DNA from: Membranipora membranacea
Taxonomy: Eukaryota > Bryozoa > Gymnolaemata > Cheilostomatida > Membraniporidae
Direction: 5' to 3'
DNA: 64,000 nt
Assembly: GCA_914767715.1 (NCBI GenBank)
Contig: OU612068.1
Coordinates: 8,494,001-8,558,000 of the forward strand
Part shown: positions 34,701 through 47,474 of the stretch, piece after piece
Position numbering within the stretch: position 1 is the stretch's first letter
How the letters are laid out: each line of letters starts with the position of its first letter
The notes under the pieces: generated by a model
What the model saw: the letters and a program-made list of their open reading frames with translations, nothing else
Told to the model about the DNA's origin: nothing
The model's database searches: none
Made by a program: the position numbers and the translations under genes

Positions 34701-35760
34701 TACTTGAGCAAAATATCTGATAGGAAAGCTTCAGGTTTAGATAGTTTGTATGAAGACATTCCCATATATATATCAAAGAAATTCTAGTTGACATGTTTGA
34801 CCGTAAAAGGTAGTTTGCCGAATTGTTGCAAAGTAGGAAAGGTGATTCAAAGTAGTGATGTTGGTGATCCAAATAATAACAGACCCATTACGTTGTTGCC
34901 TGTTATTTTTCAAATCTATAACATGTAAATGCTGAGCTAAAGAACAGGCTACAGATCTGCAGACTGGATTTAGATCAAAACATTCATGTATATACTGATA
35001 TAGTACATACAATAATACACAGGATAGAGCTAAGGTAAAATTGTGGCGTTATTTATTCTTGATTTTAGAAAGGGGTTTGACTCATTGACTGATTTGAGAT
35101 TATGAAATTCTACCTCAGAAGCTTAATTATACTGGTATATTGATTCGCTATACTCTATAATAAGAACAGTGCATGACAACTTCTAAAATTACACAAAATC
35201 TAAACAAATTAAACATGCAAATTATTATGCATTATAAAGCAATTATGCAAAGTCACAAACCTGTCAAAAGCGGTGTAGTGTACCCTCAAGGTTCTGTCAT
35301 AGCTCCCACTCTATAATTAATTTTCTTCTCAAGTCGAATTCATTCTGTGTTTGCATACAAAGATGACACAATATTTGATGGTAGTTCTCTCAATTTTAAT
35401 GCCCGAGAATCCAATTGCAATAATGATTAGTCTATAATAAATCAAAGTAGAAATGGTATGGTGATCAACCAGGAGAAGTCACATTTTTTCCAATGACAAA
35501 CTCTGCAAAATATCTTAAAACTCCACATCAATGGTGTGAATTCACAGAAAAAAACAATCTACCAAGCTTGTGGGCTTTGTTATCAACAAAATACTTACCT
35601 GGTCTGATCATATCGACCCTCTATATGATTAGGTTCATAAGAATGAAAATCTATTTAGGATGTGAGAGGCTTCCTGAATCAAAAATTTGCAATACTTTTC
35701 TATTTCATTTTTGTTTTCTGCCATCATACATCTGGAATACAGAAACAGCGTTTTAGAATA
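34700..35760 (+). pseudogene. Non-LTR (LINE) reverse transcriptase remnant
   Basis: In order, across several frames: SDRKASGLDSLY, SDVGDPNNNRPITLLPVIFQ, LFILDFRKGFDSLTDL (catalytic Asp region), VPQGSVIAPTL, and AYKDDTIFDG (the YADD box, with Ala to Lys), then NQEKSHFF. This order is diagnostic of non-LTR RT. Heavily mutated and 5' truncated, with no endonuclease seen. Clade not assigned. Confidence 0.75.
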
Positions 35761-36510
35761 ATCATGTAGACATGGACATTCCAAAAACTTTAATTCGATC
35801 TTTAAATCTTCATGGTTCATTGCAGTTGCTTCCACTTCCACAGGTTTCTAGATACTCTACAGCAATTTTTGGTGATCAGATTTTACACATCCTGTCCAAT
35901 GTTTGTCTATAAAGACCTACCATTCTTACCAGTCTAAGTGAATCTCCGGAGTGTCACACAACCATAAAGTTTTCTGAACGAAAAGGTTTCTCATAAACTT
36001 GAACTGAGCATTTTTTGTGTGAATGGCGACATTTTGCGGTCAATTGCTTCTCAAACTTGATTGCACTGAGGCTATATGTATGACATCATCATTTTTGGTT
36101 TTAATTTAGTTAACCATGAATTATCACACAGGTAAGTTGGTGTCTTTTAATGCTCATCCAGTTGCCTTTGTATTCAGAATTTCCTAACTCTTGATCTGAT
36201 TTGTGCTGTAAATGAACCAGCATTGGGTTAATAAAGTTCATTTTATTATTATATTATTATTTACCTCATAATTCATTCTTCCTGTCATGTTTACTTCAGT
36301 AGTTAGAAGCCTGCCCGATAAATACAAAGTGTATGAAAATAAAAATGACCAATCAATTATAGTAATCAGAATTTCCTAATTATCTATGAAAGTACTGTAA
36401 ACCAGCACTGGTCGGAGACTAGAGTTATATTTAGTGTTTTAAGATCATGATGTTGCCTAGAATAAGTTTATTCCCTCTTTGGTAGCAGAGGGATATTGCA
36501 ACTGTTTGGT

Positions 36511-36784
36511 GTCTAAGTCGACATTGCGGAGAGGGGTACCCCTCGAGCTAGAGTACAGGTACTGGGACCCATAGCACTCAAGCCGCACACTATACCCTTG
36601 CCCGCCAAAAGTCCGGCAACTCTTTTTATTGGAGAGGGGGATCTTTTTACTGCATGTGGGGTGTGCAAATATATAGTCCCGTTCCGCAAGGACCTGGCTA
36701 GAAACGACTGCCGGCACCGGGAATTGAACCTTGACCTCACTGATCACAAGTGCGCACCCTTAACTATCAGACCACTCCAGACTC
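36511..36784 (-). mobile_element. tRNA-derived SINE with target-site duplications
   Basis: On the minus strand the head reads as a tRNA-like promoter: A-box-like TGGTCTGATAGTTAAGG and B box GGTTCAATTCC. It is flanked by the 9-bp direct repeat CTGTTTGGT at 36502-36510 and 36785-36793. It is absent from the paralogous copy at 13930-16236, so it inserted after that duplication. ORFs here are incidental. Confidence 0.8.
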
Positions 36785-37397
36785 CTGTTTGGTATAAAGG
36801 TGCCGCTATACCAAACATTGGCAATATCTCTCCACCACCGCAAAGGGAACAGAACAAACTTGTTCTAGATATTGTCAATATTTGTACTTACTATTGTAAA
36901 TAACAAGAATTAAACTCAGTTATTAAATAATTAATTAAACAGGTGCTATTTGCTGGAATCTACATTATTTTATTGTTATAATATATGATTCAAGATCCGA
37001 TCAAGACGACGAGGAGGCCTTCATCAATGAAACTAAAACCGTTCTTTTGCTGCTTGTTGGAACTATTCATCAACCCAGATCGATTCTAGAATGGATTGCC
37101 GAGCTTTGCTTTTTTTTATGTACTCAGAAGATACTTGAGATATGGTGCAACATTTTATGAGCTTCGGTACAAATATTCCAACATTTGTGTCTCAATAGCT
37201 ACCATTTGATTCAAAATAGCTTATAACTATGACATCATCAATTTTAGTGACAATTTAGCCGATCATGAATTCTCACACAGGTAGGCTGGTGTCTTTTAAT
37301 GCTCGTCCTTTTGTCTTTGTATTCATAATTTTCTTACTATTTGCGGTTTTAAATTGCTGGAATCTACATATACATAATTTATGATCTTAACAACCGT

Positions 37398-37410
37398 GGG
37401 GGGGGGGGGG
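37398..37410 (+). repeat. Poly-G tract
   Basis: A run of 13 G in an AT-rich context; a likely polymorphic or assembly-sensitive site. Confidence 0.8.
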
Positions 37411-37968
37411 CGCAACATCAATAAAACTAAAACGTCCTGTGATTGTTCCATGATTATGGAGTTTTGGCTGCTTTATGGGACTGTCTCCCATAGATCAATT
37501 TTGGAATGGATTTTCAAGCTATGCTGTTTTTTACAAGTGCTTAGGAGAGAATTTTATGAGCTTCGGTACGAGCTTTTCAACAATTTGTTTTCCATGATTT
37601 GGTCGGAGTTATAACGTATAACTATGACCTCATCATTTTGAGTGTCAGATTAGATAATTATGAATTCTCACATAGGTAGGTTGGTGTCTTATAATGCTCT
37701 AACAACGGGGTTATGTCAGGAGTTATCCCTCATTATAGGGGGGCGCTGATCAGATGAGAACATGAATTGACAATAATGGTTTATATATGCTATCATTGGA
37801 GCAGATCACGCTTTTTGGTCTGACATCTAGAAAAATTATTGAAAATTCTTAACTTCCTATGAGTGTGCTGTTAACTTATAACCTAGGCTTCAAGTGTCAT
37901 GTTTATTTGTATTCAGAAGTCTGCCTTAAACAGATTTGACAATATTGGTACGTTATTTTATTTTGTAG

Positions 37969-38334
37969 ATTTCGAGATAGTTGTATCGATAATCTGTGTA
38001 CTATTAGTCTTAACTGCGCTATCAGCAATCCTTCTATTTTGTGTCAAATGCAAAAACGATGAGTACTATGCGTCTGATGATGAAACATCTCATCAGACGC
38101 GTAGGAAACGAAAAATAAAGTCAAGGAGCAAAAGAAGAGGCTCGTCAGCCTGCAGACGACAACAGTCTGCAGGATTTGTGCAGTCAGAGGGCGGATTTGT
38201 GCAGTCAGAGGGTGGATTTGTGCAGCCAGAGGGTGGAGTTATGCCAAAGGCACAAAGCAGTCAGTTAAGCTTCATCGGACTCTTGCCGCCGCCCAGACAA
38301 CCGAGCTATATTCTTATGACACCTCCTGTAATAG
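37969..38334 (+). CDS. Transmembrane and cytoplasmic-tail exon of a receptor-like protein
   Basis: A 366-nt exon, acceptor TTTTGTAG, donor ATAG|GTACGG, phase 1-1. It opens with a hydrophobic helix (VVSIICVLLVLTALSAILLF), then a short C-K-rich stop-transfer, the acidic tyrosine motif NDEYYASDDE, a strongly basic stretch (TRRKRKIKSRSKRRG), and three 7-residue GFVQSEG repeats encoded by a 21-bp tandem repeat (38172-38234). This is the layout of a type I single-pass protein. The phase and frame match the next exon exactly. Extracellular exons were not found upstream. Related modules occur at 23440, 59590, 61283 and 63374. Confidence 0.75.
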
Positions 38335-38855
38335 GTACGGATTAACTTTCTATGACCAAATTTCTGAATCATGTTTCTTCAGTTTTACTTGTAGTTTGAG
38401 AAAATAGTACATTAAAATCTCATTTGAAGACAGGAAACAAAAGCTCCCAGTTTGTAGGCTAGTAATTTTTATCTCATCGCCTTGCAATCAATACTGCATA
38501 CTTTGGTTCCCTGTTTGTGTTGATAGTGTTATGGGGCTGCGCAACAGTGCCCTAATACGTGTTACTTGAACAGTCACCATACTTAATTGTACCTAAAACT
38601 TGCTAAATCTTACCTAGTACTTAATTTGATCATACCTTAATCACAATTAGAACATCCCCTGATGATTCAGTTCTGGTCAAGCACAAATTAAAGTATATTG
38701 ATAGCTTACAACTTGCAAGCTGTTCCCTTCTTACTTCCTTTAAATTAGCTGTTTTCTTCCTGTAATATACAAAAATCCCAGTTTACAAAAAAATCGATTT
38801 TAAGTCATTAAACTCATACAACACATATTTATAATACAGCATATACATTTTCCAG

Positions 38856-39364
38856 CTGTGCGGATGAGTGGGCACCAGCCAATCACGGGATATGTTACAC
38901 CTATTATTCGGGGAGAGAATGTCGATTCATTGTATTATGGAAAGGATTCTGGAGGGGATGGTGTGGCAGGGAGCGGCAGCTGTGGCAAGGGGAAACGGGG
39001 CAGAAGGCACACAACATCTAGAAATGCATCGCAGGGATACGAGCAGCTAAACAGGAACTCAGCCGATGATTCGTATGCACAACCGAAGCACAAATGGGCA
39101 AACTCACCTCAGATAAATTATGAAAGTTTGGCACAGAACGATGACGGTGACTGTTACAACAAGCTCATTCAGGGAAACATCGCTAGACATAACAGTGTTG
39201 TGCACAAATTTTCCGATAGAAGCAGTCAATGTCCTTCCTATTTTTCATACCAACCTTCATCCACCCAAAATAGTGACACGGAGGATGTAGATGGAGAAAG
39301 TCACCCAGTCATAGACAAAACACACAATTATATTACTGTACATCCATATTACAATGTAGTATAG
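38856..39364 (+). CDS. C-terminal cytoplasmic exon of the receptor-like protein
   Basis: The acceptor TTTTCCAG is followed by two bases that complete a codon with the G left by the exon ending at 38334; the frame then runs 168 codons to TAG at 39362-39364. Features: HQPITGYVTPI near the start, a glycine-rich stretch (GGDGVAGSGSCGKGKRGRR), a Ser-rich region, and C-terminal tyrosines in HNYITVHPYYNVV. Tyr motifs such as YVTPI, YITV and YNVV resemble SH2-binding or ITIM-like sites, so a signalling tail is inferred. It is the only intact copy of three; 15553-16071 and 29078-29324 are broken. Confidence 0.75.
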
Positions 39365-39535
39365 AAAATACATAATCATACTACATATTCAGTTTCATAT
39401 TTATTGTTTCGTCAAAATAAATGGATATCATATTCCATAGTTATATAATTAACATTGTGAGTTTTTTACCGAGTGATGATAATTAAATGGACATGAGGAC
39501 AGATGTCGAGGCAGTCTTTATAGAAACAAGCAATA

Positions 39536-41640
39536 CAAATATGTTGAGAGTCAGGGAAATATAAATGCAAATCAGAAAATTTTGGCTCCACATTTTGCCT
39601 TAGCCTATACCTTTGAACGATTAAATTAAGAAACCGTTATACTTTTGAGTCCTGTTCGGACTCACGGAATCTGAAACGACCCCTTTGCACAGATAGCACA
39701 AGATTAGATCGAGACAAGGCAGCTTAGTTAAGTCACAAGAAAAACTATGCCAAATGATGTGAACGATTCAATACAGTGAAGGGGGTAAGGGGGGTCAACT
39801 TGATTTAGGTTATAGAATCTGTATCGTTTTATCAATCACTTTTGTAATGTTTTGGACAGGAGAAGGTTCCCCCATATAAAGTTTACAATGTAATCAGACA
39901 GTTTGACATCGTTAAATCGTTTAATTTAGCCAGAAAGTAATAATAGGCCCACTGTCTTCTGTTTCCCTTCTACTGGGTATTTGTGTATTGATCCTTAAAA
40001 TTATCCACCAACTTGTATCATGTCTCACACTTACTGGTAATTAGGAAACCTTCTTCCGGGTTAATGTTCCATGGAACCCCGCCTCCGTCACATTGGGAAC
40101 AACCGTACATTTATACTTTTAAAGTTTGTCAGATTTTACATCTGAACTTGACATCTGCACATTGACTATAAATCATTTCTTTGATATAAAAAAACCAGAT
40201 TACTTCATTCATAGGTGGAGAGATGAAATTTGCCATATAAGGATGTGATATTTAATCTGCAACTTAGTTACAACTAAATGGGTTTGTTCATCTCAAAACT
40301 TTTTATTTCAGTATCTTGACAACAAATTGTAAAGGTTCATTTATTTGCTTGACTCACATTTTTGATAAAAAAAATGAAGGTAGCCATCAATATTAGGGAA
40401 TGCGAGGTAGTAGATACTCATCTTCAAACAATACTTATTAACACAGCTCTTCCATAGAACTTGTGAAAAGGATTGAACAAGGTAAGAAAAATAAAAGTAT
40501 TCGTGTTAAAAATTGCAGTACTCAACTAGCTGCGAAAATACTCTCTGGGACTATGCCGCCTCAGATTTCTACATTGAGTTAATTGAGACCTCTGACTTAA
40601 TGACTAGAATGCACAAACACCTTAAAACATAGCTTCAGACATAAAATTACACCCTGCCAGGCACTATTTTGATATCACCTGAAAATCACTATAAAACAAG
40701 ATTCCATAATAATTATTGAATTATTACCTGTTGTTGGCTATTATATCACAAGGGAAATGATAATATTTACAATACACATTCAAAAACATGGTCGTGGTCA
40801 TTGAGTGATCTTAAATGACTTTTTAGAGGAGACTATGGAGCAAAAATTCAGGTGGTAACTAAAGTTTTAATTTTTCAAGATTAAAATGATTTGGGCAGTC
40901 AGTTCAGGGATGGTGGGAAAGTCTAATTCAATACAGTCAGTTGTGTCAGCTGTCTACTAAATTTATCAGGTCATACAACTTCCAAGAAGCTTTCATCTTT
41001 TATTACCGTCTTGACAAGGTCTGTTCAGTGCGGTGAACGAAGCTTGTCCAGACAGGCTTATCTTCTATATAGATGACTATTTTTGATTGACCATTGGTTT
41101 TTTTCATTAATGTGCTGTCTTATTGCAGACTATGTTTTCAATTAAGACTGAGTTCTAAATATCCACTTGTATATTTCATTTTGTATCATTTTTTCCCTAA
41201 ACATTTTTCTTATACTGTTGAACTGCCAAAATATTCAATATTTACCCTATAATCTAGTGTCAGGTCAGTATACTTCTGCTACTAGTAATCATATGTAACC
41301 AGATCAACCTGTCACAATGGTGGTGGTACCTGCGGCTCATCTGATAGGCTGCCCTCCCCCTCTCGTTCCCTCTAAGCAGCATCAGTCATCATGTAAAATT
41401 GTGCACTTGATAATTTTGCGACGCAATGGTCATTTATTTTGTAGGTTGTGTAAGCTTGTGTGAAGCGATCCCTCACTCTATTAGCAATTGATTACCAGGA
41501 TGGGAATTAATCCATCCTGTGGCCACGGTGGGACGGGTATCAATTACGATGCAATTTAGCAGACATTTGGCTGAGCTTTAATCAGATTCTAGCAGCAACT
41601 TATCCGTGTTTCAATCAGCCAATAAATTGATATGCGTAGT
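39536..41640. other. Non-coding stretch, nothing recognised
   Basis: No exon, transposon domain or repeat edge that I can support. Confidence 0.4.
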
Positions 41641-41641
41641 G

Positions 41642-41668
41642 GAGAGAGAGAGAGAGAGAGAGAGAGAG
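41642..41668 (+). repeat. (GA)n microsatellite
   Basis: An uninterrupted GA dinucleotide tract of about 27 bases, just before the ~1.3 kb repeat array. Confidence 0.9.
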
Positions 41669-41879
41669 GTCATTGATACCAATTAATCAATTGGCATTTA
41701 TTTGACATATGAAATAGAATGAGTAATAGCTGCCTGAAAAAGAACAGCCAATATATGGCAAGATATAGTGTATGCTAAATTTATTATAATAGAAACCCCA
41801 ATTTGTGAGTGGCTTAGCTTTAGCTGACTTTAAGCCATGATTGCGAGGCTGAAAGCCAGCTAAATCTGTAACTGAAGCC

Positions 41880-44800
41880 ACTCTCTGGTGTCCTGTGTGC
41901 CTGGGTTCTCTGACCAACATGTGTCTACATGCCCGTGTTCTCTGTAGTGCCTCGGCTATGGGATATTCCTTTTCTGCTTGCTTCAACTCCATCTTGCTTT
42001 CCTCAAATACCAGAGCCCAAACCCCAAGCTTCCTGTCAGGCTGCCTTACAGGCAAGGACAGCTCATCTGCAGCGCTGACTTGTGACTTCTCTCTCTTACC
42101 TAGAAACCATGATGCAACAGCTTGAAGCGTCGCAGTTCATAATCAGCCATGCCAGCACGTGAGGGCGTAGTCACTAGGTCCCTGGTATCCTGCAACTGGT
42201 ATTTAAGACCTAAACTAGTTGAAATAAATAAATCAATTGTGGTGACGCCACTCGAGAGCGCTGAGCAATCCCAGCTGTGTTGAGAGATCTTTTCCATCCT
42301 TGCCGTCTGCTTTAGCCAATCTAGGGGCAATGGGTTCCCTCTGAGCAGCCATGTCCTGCATGCCCGGAGTCACTCTGAACAGCAAAGGCAGATTTAGATT
42401 AGGATTTAGCCAGCTTTAGCAGCCACTTTCTATGTTCCAATTCGCCACTACTGTAACTCAGCCGAGTAGATTGATATTCATTGTGGAGAAATCTTACGCT
42501 ATCACTGAACACAACAGTGTTAATCTGTCTGTGACTTTTACTTTTCTATTTGTCACTACGGCTTGATTATTCTTTGATAGGTATTTATTTATATAATTAT
42601 TCAATTAGCATATATTACATATGAGTGATAGCCTTGATACAGAACAGAACAGCCAAGATATGGCTTAACATCAGCTAACTCTATGCCAAATTCATGCTTA
42701 TTGAAACCTGAATTACTGAGTGGCTGTGCTTTCAACTGACTCTTAGCAGCAAATGCAAGCTAAAAGCCAGCTAAATCTGTAATTAAACCACCCCCCTGGT
42801 GTCCTGCATGCATAGGATACTCCGAATAGACAAGGACAGCTCATTTGCAGCAGTGACTTGTTACTTCTCTCCCTTTCCTAGAAACTATGAGGCCACAGGT
42901 TGAAGCGTCGAGGTTCAAGATCAGCCAAGGAGCAGTAACGCAATTAAGTGATTCTGTGTCAAAATGCCATGGCCAAAATGCCATTGGGACAAAATGCCAG
43001 TGACATAATGCCATGGCCATAATGCCGTAGGTCGGGTACCCAATTAAGTTCGTAGAAACTGGGTAGTAGTAACTGGGTCCCTGGTCTCCAGCTACTGGCT
43101 TTTAAGAACCAAACTAAATAATCTTAATAAATCAGCGCCCATTCTGTATTGTTGTGAGGCCACTCATGTGCTGTCTGCTTTAGCCCATCTAAGAGAATGA
43201 GTTCTCTGAGCAACTGGGGCAGATTTCAAGTAAAACTTAGCGGACATTTAGCCTAGTTTTAGCCAGATTCAGCAGGCACTTATCAAAGCTCCAATTATCC
43301 CCTTGCTGTAACTCAGCTGAGTAGATTGATATTCATTGTTGAGTATTCTTACCCTAGTGCCGAACACAATGGAGTTCATGTGTCCATTTATGTTTATTTG
43401 GTTACTGCAGATTGATTTCACTTTGATGCGTCGCTATTTATATTACTTATCAATATATTACATATGGGTGAGTAAAAGCCGCTTGATACAGAACAGCCAT
43501 GACACGGCTAAACATCAGATAAGTCTATGTTAAATTTATGCTAGTTGAAACCTGAATTAATGAGTGGCTTTGTTCATTGCTGATTTTTGGCAGCGAATGT
43601 ACAGCTAAACGCCAGCTAAGTCTGTAATTGAACCACTCCCCCTGGTGTCCTGCATGCCGAGGTCCTCTGAGCAGTCGTTGTCCTACATGCCTGTAATCTC
43701 AGTGGTGGGCGTGGTGCATCTTCCCTGTAACTCCCGCTGGCGGTAGGACCACAGCAGGCGGTGAGCTAGTGCCTCGGCTATGGGAATATCCCTTTTCTGC
43801 TGGCTCCAACTCCGCCTTGCTTTCCTCAAAGACCAGAGCCCCAGACCTTCCTGGCAGCCCGCCGAACAGGCAAGGACAGCTCATCTACAGGGGTGACCTG
43901 AAACTTCTCTCGTTTTTCTTGAAACAATGACACCACAAGTTGAAGCGTCGAGGTTCACAATCAGCCAAGGAGCAAAAACGGTCAAACTTCACTTGAAGCT
44001 GACTATCAGGACATTAAATTGGCAACAATACTAATGACCTGCTCTATCTATAAAACTGTATTGAAAGTGAGCCTTTCTTTTTTCTTTTATTCAATTATCA
44101 ATCCATAAAACACAAAAATGAATACTCTAATTAAGAGGGATATAATTACTAGTATTTCAGGAATAACTTACCATCGGTTACTTCTAGCAAGTTAAAAATC
44201 TGAAAATACTGAGCTAAGTGCACAGCTATCTTTACATGACCTTTGGTAATCATTGGTCTTGGGCAGGTTTCAAGTAAAACTTAGCGGACATTTAGCGGAG
44301 TTTTAGCCAGATTCAGCAGGCACTTAATCAAAGCTCCAATTATCCCCTTGCTGTAACTCAGCCAAGTACATTGATATTCATTGTGGAGAATTCTTACCCT
44401 ATTGCCAAACACAATGGAGTTCATGTGTCTATTTGGTCACAGCAGATTGATTTCACTTTGATGCGTCGTTATTTATATTATTTATCAATATTATATCAAG
44501 TTAATCGAGGTCGTAGTAAATTGGCCGTAGTAACTGGGTCCCTGGTCTCCTGCTGCTGGCTTTTAAGAACCAAACCAGGTGAACTAAATAAATCAGCATC
44601 CATTCTGTATTGTTGTGACACCACTCATGTGCGCTAAGCAAACAACGCTGTTTTGTGAGATATTTTCCATCCTTACTGTCTGCTGCAGCCATCTAAGGAA
44701 ATGGGTTCTCTCTGAGCAGCAGGTATCCTGCATGCCCAGACTCTCTCTGAGCAGTTTGGGCAGGTTTATATTAGGATTCAGCAAACATTCAGCCGAGTCT

Positions 44801-45580
44801 TAGTCAGATTCAACAACCACTTATCAATACTCAAATTAGCGCCTGCTGTAACTCAGCCAAGTAAATCAATATTCATTGTGAAGAAATCTCACACTATCAC
44901 TGTACACAATGGAGTTTATGTGTCTGTGATTTTTCATGTCAATTGGTCACTGCAGATTGATTAAACTTTGATGCTTCGTTGTTTATATTATTAACCAATT
45001 TATCCCAGAGGTTCTCTGAGTAGCCGATTTCCTGCATGCACGTGTTCTCCGTGGTGCATCTTCCTTGTAACACCGCTGGCGGTAGGATCACAGCAGCTAG
45101 TGAGCTAGTGCCTCGGCTATGGGATATTCCTTTTCTGCTTGCTCCAACTCCACCTTGCTTTCCTCAAATACCAGAGCCCCCACATTCCTGGCAGGCTGCC
45201 TAACAAGCTAGGACAGCTCTTCTGCAGCGGTCTCAGAAACTATGACGCCACAGGTTGAAGCATCGTGGCTCGGAATCAGCCGAGGATCAAAAACGGTCAA
45301 ACTTCACTTGAAGCTGACTATCAGGACATTAAATTGGCAACAATACTAATGACCTGCTCTATCTGTAAAACTGATTGAAAGTGAGCCTTTCTTTTTTCTT
45401 TTATTTAGTTATCAATCCATAAAACACAAAAAGGAATACTCTAATTAAGAGGGATATAATTATTAGTATTTCAGGAATAACTTACTATCGGTTACTTCTA
45501 GTAAGCTACAAAACTGAAAATACTGAGCTAAGTACAGAGCTATCTTCACATGACATTTGGTAATCATTGGGCTTGTGTGT
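41880..45580. repeat. Array of ~1.3 kb direct repeats
   Basis: Blocks recur in order: CCTCGGCTATGGGATATTCC with TTGCTTTCCTCAAATACCAG (~41950, ~43780, ~45115), CTTGAAGCGTCG-like (~42120, ~42900, ~43940, ~45258), GTAACTCAGC.GAGTA (~42455, ~43310, ~44350, ~44850) and GGTCAAACTTCACTTGAAGC (43980 and 45295, a period of 1315). On the minus strand part of the unit reads ALVFEESKAELEPAEKGY, possibly an old coding remnant. Units vary by deletion. Confidence 0.75.
42964..43028 (+). repeat. Minisatellite of AAAATGCCATGG-like units
   Basis: Five imperfect copies of a 10-15-bp unit centred on AATGCCA, unique to one unit of the larger array. Confidence 0.7.
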
Positions 45581-45589
45581 ACCATAAGT

Positions 45590-46015
45590 GCAGAGGCAGA
45601 TATTTACATTTTTTACTAACTGTATGATTGATTTACTATAATCACTAAAATCATTACACTATAAAAATAAGTCCATAACTTTTTCAGTTCAGTTTATGTA
45701 AGAGTAATCACATTGATATGTGTATGTACTACATGGAAAACTATTGACTATTAAACTATTATTTTATAGAAATGTACATAGAATGGCTCGGCACTTCAGC
45801 TGCCTGCTTGATATCCGAGTACATATGCTATGATGATCTTGATATCACCTCAGCACAATTCGCAGACCATGTAATTTATATAATACCATAATGATGCTCA
45901 GAGCCTTTATAACCCATTAAATCGTACCCTATAAGAGAGAGGGGAATATCAACATACCAAAGGACGGGTCACAAAATACTGCAAAGCCCTAATGCATACC
46001 GATATCAACCTCAAT
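45590..46015. other. Non-coding stretch, nothing recognised
   Basis: AT-rich, no supported feature, between the 1.3 kb array and the copy B duplication. Confidence 0.4.
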
Positions 46016-46711
46016 CCTTTCAAAACAATTCGCATCATACATAAACTGATTCGAGAAGGTTCAGCCCACCAAGTCGAGTATAAAGGTGTACACGTTGAGC
46101 TTGGAGTTATGTCCTTTAAGTGAACGGGGGCTCAACTACTGCTATTACTAAATAATTTGGTAAACTAAAAATTGCAATACAATCGATAGGCCAGGATGGG
46201 ATGAATAAAGAATGTGTTTCTTCTGCCATTGATTATTATAGTATTGTTGATTGGACTTACATGACCCTATATTGTCAGTCTTAATCAGTCCATTGTGACA
46301 TTTTGTCTTTCGACTTAGAAGCTATTCAATACAAATCTTGTCATGATAGTCACTGCCCATTTTTTGACTCATTAGGAACAGGACATGAGCATTCCTTTAA
46401 AGTCAATGAATTCACACAGCTCCATATGCCCTGTCTTAAAAGTCACTCTTCATACACCAGACCATATACAATAGTTGTCAGAACATTTATGATGGTTCAT
46501 TCTTTGGTCAAAAATAAATTTAGACAATCTTGTTGATAGCAAAATCAGGTTTCAGGTGAAACTCGATTCTGACATGGAAATGGCTTTATATGTAGAGAGG
46601 CAGGATATTTGTGTTACATTCCTTTTGCTAAGTCAGAGGTCTCAAACACAAAAATAAACTCTACAAAAATTATGAAATCTGTCAAGATTGCTTGACTCTT
46701 GATACCCTCAC

Positions 46712-46843
46712 CCAACACTGTAACTATCAGATGGTGAGAGTTGCTGGCTTCTCCAGAAATTTGGCGCATCCAGAATTGTAGAGCTGAATTTTGTTGAAGC
46801 GTACAAGAATGGTACAAAGCATTTGAGAACTATGGTGATTCAC
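46712..46843 (-). pseudogene. Exon C, copy B, with nonsense mutation
   Basis: Same 132-nt exon and splice sites as 281-412, but codon five is TAG (46830-46832 on the plus strand is CTA); copy A has TAT. The rest of the frame is intact (SALQFWMRQISGEASNSHH). Confidence 0.65.
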
Positions 46844-47432
46844 CTGAAAAAGAAAATAAAAGCCACTTTTATTGATAAAGAATCACATCAGTCAAGTGCA
46901 GTGTAAGTCACTCCAGGGGACCAAAGAAATTGTTTCTAACTATGATCTTGTTTTACTCGGGAAATTTTCAACGGAGTGGGGCGTATTCCAGGGGTTTGAC
47001 AGACAGACTTTATTTTCAACAAAATGAATCATTCTATTTGCCGTATTGTGCTATGTGAGTGGTTATAGAAATAAAACTGAATAGGGAGTTACTTTCTTCC
47101 TTAGTCAGAGAAGACAACTTCAAATTACAATTACAACTTTGAATTAACAGGGTCTAAAAGCCATTGGCTGAGCTGGGACCACATTCAGGTGTCTGAATTG
47201 ACAGGAATTTCTGTATTTACAGGAGTCAAATTAACCAGCTTACACTGCATATTAAGCAAGACCGTTTTGTATCGCCAATTAATGTGCATTTAAACTTTCT
47301 CCCATAAGAAAAAGTGTTGCTAAAGATCTGAAACATTAAACAGAGAGACTGTGTTACACAAATCATTGCGATGCGAATGATTGTCTTACATCATGTTTCA
47401 GTCTCGCTTGATCAACCCCTCTCTCCCTTCAC

Positions 47433-47474
47433 CTTGTAAGTTTAGTACAATTAGGTTGCTAGTAGCTGTCTGCT
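47433..47474 (-). pseudogene. Exon B, copy B
   Basis: A 42-nt relative of 1006-1047, open and phase-preserved (EQTATSNLIVLNLQ). It is listed as a pseudogene because its neighbouring exons carry stops. Confidence 0.4.

Larger units (their letters stand above)
35925..39535 (+). repeat. Segmental duplication with 13930-16236, fuller copy
   Basis: Same order of blocks as 13930-16236, plus the SINE at 36511-36784 and the transmembrane exon region. Both copies contain three internal repeats around a motif ending TTCTCACACAGGTAGG. Confidence 0.8.

Noticed and set aside
36457-36903. Overlapping ORFs of 75-101 codons on both strands
   Set aside because: They fall inside or across the SINE with its tRNA-like promoter boxes; chance frames.
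37398-37410. Regulatory G-quadruplex
   Set aside because: A single homopolymer run without the spaced G-tracts needed for a confident call.
41641-45600. CRISPR-like array
   Set aside because: Units are ~1.3 kb and diverged, with no short regular repeat/spacer structure; the sequence is eukaryotic.
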